This document shows, one piece after another, positions 13,953 to 16,593 of a DNA stretch of 16,593 nt. A program made the translations under genes and the position numbers. The first letter of the stretch is position 1. Each line of letters opens with the position of its first letter. The notes beneath the pieces were generated by a model. It did not search any database, had not been told where the DNA came from, and worked only from the letters and a program-made list of their open reading frames with translations. The stretch is from an uncultured Oscillospiraceae bacterium (lineage in GTDB: Bacteria > Bacillota > Clostridia > Oscillospirales > Ruminococcaceae): the NCBI GenBank assembly GCA_905212515.1, contig CAJMEU010000052.1, positions 1 to 16,593 on the forward strand, in the 5' to 3' direction.

Positions 13953-14065
13953 CAAAGAACTTTAGTTGCCCTTCGGGCATGCATTGCCGGCAGGTCCGGC
14001 CTGCCCGCAGCCGCACCCACGCCCTTTTCCCGCCGCAAATCAGCCAAAAAGAAAGAGGTGCCCTT

Positions 14066-14878
14066 ATGCAGATTCCCCTCCCGTCCATCCTGTGTTTGCT
14101 GGCCAGCACGCTGGTGGCCATCGGCGTGCCCATGGCCCTGGTCATCTTCGGCAAGGTGCGGTATCACATCGCGCTGAAACCGGTTATCACCGGCGCGCTG
14201 TGCTTCGTCATCGGCGCCATGGTGCTGGAAAGCCTGATGCACCAGCTGGTGTTCCGCCTGGTGCCCACGCTGCCCCTGCGGCCCTGGCTGTACGTGGCCT
14301 ACGGCGCCCTGGCCGCCGGCGTGTTTGAAGAGGTGGCCCGCTTCGTGGGCCTGAAAGCCCTGTGCCGCTTCGAGCGGCCGGACCTGCGCACCGGCTTTGC
14401 CTACGGCATCGGCCACGGCGGCATCGAGAGCATTCTGCTGATGGGCGCCACCGGCATTTCCTCCCTGGCGCTGATGGTGACGGTGAACCGCGCCGGCGCC
14501 GAAAATTTGCTGTCCACCCTGGAGGGCGCCCAGCGCACGGCCATGGAGGCCCAGCTGGCCGCGGCGGCGGCCACGCCCTCCTGGCAGTACCTGCTGGGCG
14601 GGTACGAGCGGCTGGTGGCCATCACCCTGCACCTGGCCCTCAGCATTTTGGTGTGGATGGCGGCGGCCGGCTGGCTGCCCAAGGCGTTCCTGGGCATCTC
14701 CATTTTACTGCACGCGCTGGCCGACGTGCCCGCGGCCATGGCCCAGGCGGGCCTTTTGGGCAATCTGCTGCTGGTGGAAGCCCTCACCACCCTGGTCACG
14801 GTCTACGTGGTCTGGTATGTGCACACGCTGTACAAGCGGGCAAAAAAGCACGCTGAAATGCATATCGCGCCGCTGTAA
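14066..14878 (+). CDS. YhfC-family intramembrane glutamic protease
   Basis: 270 residues from the ATG at 14066 with AGAGGTG upstream; the frame is open further back, but there it runs over the hairpins past rlmI. It is a polytopic membrane protein with about eight hydrophobic segments. Conserved motifs are FEEVARFVGL (Glu88, Glu89, Arg92), YGIGHGGIES (His117, Glu121) and LLHALADVPA (His216, Asp220), the pattern of YhfC/CPBP-type intramembrane proteases. The substrate is unknown. A WYL regulator starts 21 bases downstream, so the two are probably one operon. The C-terminus ends in a basic cytosolic tail. Confidence 0.82.
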   Translation: MQIPLPSILCLLASTLVAIGVPMALVIFGKVRYHIALKPVITGALCFVIGAMVLESLMHQLVFRLVPTLPLRPWLYVAYGALAAGVFEEVARFVGLKALCRFERPDLRTGFAYGIGHGGIESILLMGATGISSLALMVTVNRAGAENLLSTLEGAQRTAMEAQLAAAAATPSWQYLLGGYERLVAITLHLALSILVWMAAAGWLPKAFLGISILLHALADVPAAMAQAGLLGNLLLVEALTTLVTVYVVWYVHTLYKRAKKHAEMHIAPL

Positions 14879-14899
14879 GGCGCGGGAAAGGGGCGGGCG

Positions 14900-15823
14900 A
14901 TGCAGCAGGGCCGTCTGTTCGAGATCGTCTATCTGTTACAGCACAAGGGCCGCATGAGCGCCGGTGAGCTGGCGCGCCATTTCGAAGTGTCGGAGCGCAC
15001 CATCCGCCGGGACATCGACGCCTTGAGCGCCGCCGGCGTGCCCGTGTACACCCAGCGGGGCGCGGGCGGCGGCATCGCGCTGCTGGAGGGCTATGTGCTG
15101 GACCGCGCCGCCCTGAGCAAGGCCGAGCGCGGCGAGGTGCTGGCGGGCATCGAGGGCATTGCCAGCCTGGGCGACGGCGACGCCCAGCGCACGCTGACCA
15201 AGCTGCGCGGCGCCCTCTCCGGCCCGGCCGGGGACGGCGGCGCCTGGATCAGCGTGGATTTCTCCGCCTGGGGCGGCGGCCCCATGCAGAAAGAGCGGTT
15301 CGATCTGCTGAAACAGGCCATCCTGGCGCGGCGGGCCGTTTCCTTCCGCTACCACAGCGCCGGCGGCCGCTGCACCCAGCGCACCGTGCACCCGGCCCGG
15401 CTGTGCTATAAAAGCCAGGACTGGTATCTCCAGGCCTTCTGCGCTGAGCGCCAGGCCTTCCGCACCTTTAAGGTGTGCCGCATGCTGGACCTCGTCCCCC
15501 TGGACGAGACCTTCCCCGCGGACGCGGCCCATGTGCCGCCGCCTTTGGACTGGGCCGACACCGCGGACACGCCCTTCGTGACGCTGGAGCTGATGTTCGC
15601 CCAGGCCGCCGCCCACCGCGTTTACGATCTGTTCAGCCCGAAGGAGATCCTGCAATTGCCGGACGGGCGCTTTTTCGTGACCACCCGCTGGCCGGACGAC
15701 GGCTGGGTGCGCAGCGTGCTGCTGGGGTTCGGCGACGACGTGGTGGTGCTGGGCCCGCCCCATGTGCAGCGGGACCTGGCGCTGATGGCCCGGCGTTTGG
15801 CCGAGCTTTATCCCTACGAATAA
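14900..15823 (+). CDS. YafY-type transcriptional regulator with HTH and WYL domains
   Basis: 307 residues from the ATG at 14900 with AAAGGGG upstream. Residues 1-60 form a winged HTH of the HTH_11/DeoR type (MSAGELARHFEVSERTIRRD followed by IDALSAAGVPVY and the wing GAGGGIALLEGY). The central WYL domain (about 140-200) has VSFRYHSAGG, RTVHPARL and DWYLQAFC (Trp175-Tyr176-Leu177), then FRTFKVCRM. The C-terminal WCX domain closes the protein. WYL proteins sense small ligands, often nucleic-acid-derived or nucleotide molecules, and regulate neighbouring genes. Here the natural candidate target is its own operon with the YhfC protease; this is inference. Confidence 0.92.
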   Translation: MQQGRLFEIVYLLQHKGRMSAGELARHFEVSERTIRRDIDALSAAGVPVYTQRGAGGGIALLEGYVLDRAALSKAERGEVLAGIEGIASLGDGDAQRTLTKLRGALSGPAGDGGAWISVDFSAWGGGPMQKERFDLLKQAILARRAVSFRYHSAGGRCTQRTVHPARLCYKSQDWYLQAFCAERQAFRTFKVCRMLDLVPLDETFPADAAHVPPPLDWADTADTPFVTLELMFAQAAAHRVYDLFSPKEILQLPDGRFFVTTRWPDDGWVRSVLLGFGDDVVVLGPPHVQRDLALMARRLAELYPYE

Positions 15824-15835
15824 ACAAAAGTTTTT

Positions 15836-15866
15836 GAACCGGACACGGCGTGTCCGGTTCTTTTTT
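15836..15866 (+). terminator. intrinsic terminator after the WYL regulator
   Basis: GAACCGGACA (15836-15845) pairs with TGTCCGGTTC (15851-15860) around a CGGCG loop, followed by six T (15861-15866). It starts 13 bases past the stop codon. On minus there is no U-tract, so it acts in the plus direction only. Confidence 0.88.
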
Positions 15867-15867
15867 C

Positions 15868-15873
15868 TATAAT
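15868..15873 (+). promoter_or_regulatory. -10 box for the zinc-ribbon gene
   Basis: Exact TATAAT directly after the terminator T-tract and about 38 bases before the ATG at 15912. The -35 position falls in the terminator hairpin and shows no good match, so the promoter may be weak or activator-dependent. Confidence 0.4.
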
Positions 15874-15911
15874 GGAAGCATCACAAGGCGAGAGCCGGAA
15901 GGAGAAAAACA

Positions 15912-16184
15912 ATGGAACAAATGCACTTTTGCCAAAGCTGCGGCATGCCGCTGATGGGCGAACAGGATAAAGGTACCGAGGCAAGCGGCGCGCGCAGCGA
16001 GGATTACTGCACGTATTGCTACCGGGACGGCGGGTTCACCCAAAGCTGCACCATGGAGGAAATGATCGACTTCTGCGCGCAGTTCGAAGCCGAGCAGGGC
16101 CGTGCCGCCAGCGCCGAGGAGGCGAAGGAACAAATGCGCCAGTGGTTCCCCACGCTGAAGCGGTGGCGGCATCAGGATGCGTAG
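15912..16184 (+). CDS. putative zinc-ribbon protein (zf-ribbon_2 type)
   Basis: 90 residues from the ATG at 15912 with AAGGAG ten bases upstream. The N-terminus FCQSCGMPLMGE provides a CxxC pair, and EDYCTYCYRDGGFTQSC provides a second CxxC, together one zinc-ribbon site. The following TMEEMIDFCAQFEAEQG and MRQWFPTLKRW match the small clostridial family of putative zinc-ribbon proteins (PF12674-like). Function is unknown; it is probably a cytosolic metal-binding accessory protein. It is a single gene after the WYL operon terminator. Confidence 0.85.
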   Translation: MEQMHFCQSCGMPLMGEQDKGTEASGARSEDYCTYCYRDGGFTQSCTMEEMIDFCAQFEAEQGRAASAEEAKEQMRQWFPTLKRWRHQDA

Positions 16185-16593
16185 CTCATTCGGCCGGGGA
16201 TGAAGGCGGCGTGGGCGGGTGAGCACTGGGCCCTTGGCGAGGCTGTTGAAACGGGCAGCGTCTCCTTTGCTTCGCAAGAAATCATGGACACAGCGTCTGA
16301 TTGCCGCTTGTCCTCGCAAGTTACATCTTCGAAAGATGACAACGCGCCGTACGGCGCGATTACGAAAAACATGCGTAGCGGTACTCTTTTGGCACCAAAA
16401 GAGTACCCAGAAAAGTGCCGCTGTCCGCACGCAGCGGACCCACGCGCCCCGCAGGGCGCCCCGGCAGGAACGCCGGTATATCCCATCCATGTTCGTCGCT
16501 CCGTCCTAGCGAACGCAAAAAGCAAAGCGTTCGCCTTGACGGCCTCACGAGCGCAGCCAGTCGCCCGCCGCCCCCCATGGGCGGGCGAGAGCA
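16185..16593. repeat. gene-free stretch with an array of consecutive stem-loops
   Basis: No credible gene. From 16324 eight different inverted repeats follow one another. CATCTT/AAGATG is at 16324-16338, the 16-bp palindrome CGCGCCGTACGGCGCG at 16343-16358, and a 13-bp pair with a CA centre at 16380-16407. GTCCGC/GCGGAC is at 16423-16439, GCGCCC/GGGCGC at 16444-16459 and CCGGC/GCCGG at 16461-16476. GCGAACGC/GCGTTCGC is at 16509-16534, and a 9-bp pair TCGCCCGCC/GGCGGGCGA at 16561-16588. None has a T-tract, and the units are unlike each other, so this is neither a terminator series nor a CRISPR array. Confidence 0.7.

Noticed and set aside
13862..14065. N-terminal extension of the YhfC gene into rlmI
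   Set aside because: It overlaps the end of rlmI out of frame and the perfect inverted repeat. The ATG at 14066 has AGAGGTG and begins with a membrane helix.
16310..16593. CRISPR array
   Set aside because: The inverted repeats differ in sequence from one another; there is no constant direct repeat and no regular spacer length.

Overview
The window is a stretch of a GC-rich Gram-positive anaerobe chromosome. The rnfC-D-G-E-A-B gene order, strong AGGAGG-type ribosome binding sites, a DUF4214/Big_2 beta-helix surface protein, a YhfC/WYL pair and high-GC coding sequence all point to a gut clostridium, most likely Oscillospiraceae/Ruminococcaceae (the Faecalibacterium, Gemmiger and Subdoligranulum neighbourhood). 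That placement is inference from gene content and style, not a database match.

Left region (1-3530, minus strand). A large secreted beta-helix surface protein runs off the left edge. It has its own promoter and a leader of about 300 nt that contains an intrinsic terminator hairpin. Upstream of it is a separate two-gene unit: a putative CBM9-like/DOMON-like protein and a 44-residue membrane peptide with a very acidic tail. This unit also has its own promoter and terminator.

Centre (3600-8830, plus strand). A complete six-gene Rnf operon lies between a sigma-A-like promoter and an intrinsic terminator. Its genes overlap or are spaced by 15 nt or less. Together they encode the membrane complex that couples electron flow from reduced ferredoxin to NAD+ with ion export. 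All expected cofactor residues are visible: four-Cys ferredoxin clusters in RnfB and RnfC, flavinylated Thr motifs in RnfD and RnfG, and intramembrane Cys pairs in RnfE and RnfA. RnfE carries an unusual Cys-rich, Lys/Glu-rich tail.

Decaying island (8829-10930). This AT-richer stretch holds an orphan small protein on the minus strand. Next come an XRE regulator relic broken by an in-frame TGA and a P-loop kinase broken by a one-base frameshift. About 650 bp with no intact gene follow; on the minus strand this last part still has a promoter, ribosome binding sites and a terminator. It looks like the remains of an acquired segment.

Right region (10980-16593). A DUF3783 protein and a hypothetical protein form a small operon. 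A convergent CYTH-domain protein follows, with a shared bidirectional terminator between them. Then come an RlmI-type rRNA cytosine methyltransferase, a YhfC-family membrane protease paired with a WYL regulator, and a zinc-ribbon protein. The window ends in about 400 bp of non-coding DNA packed with consecutive perfect stem-loops.
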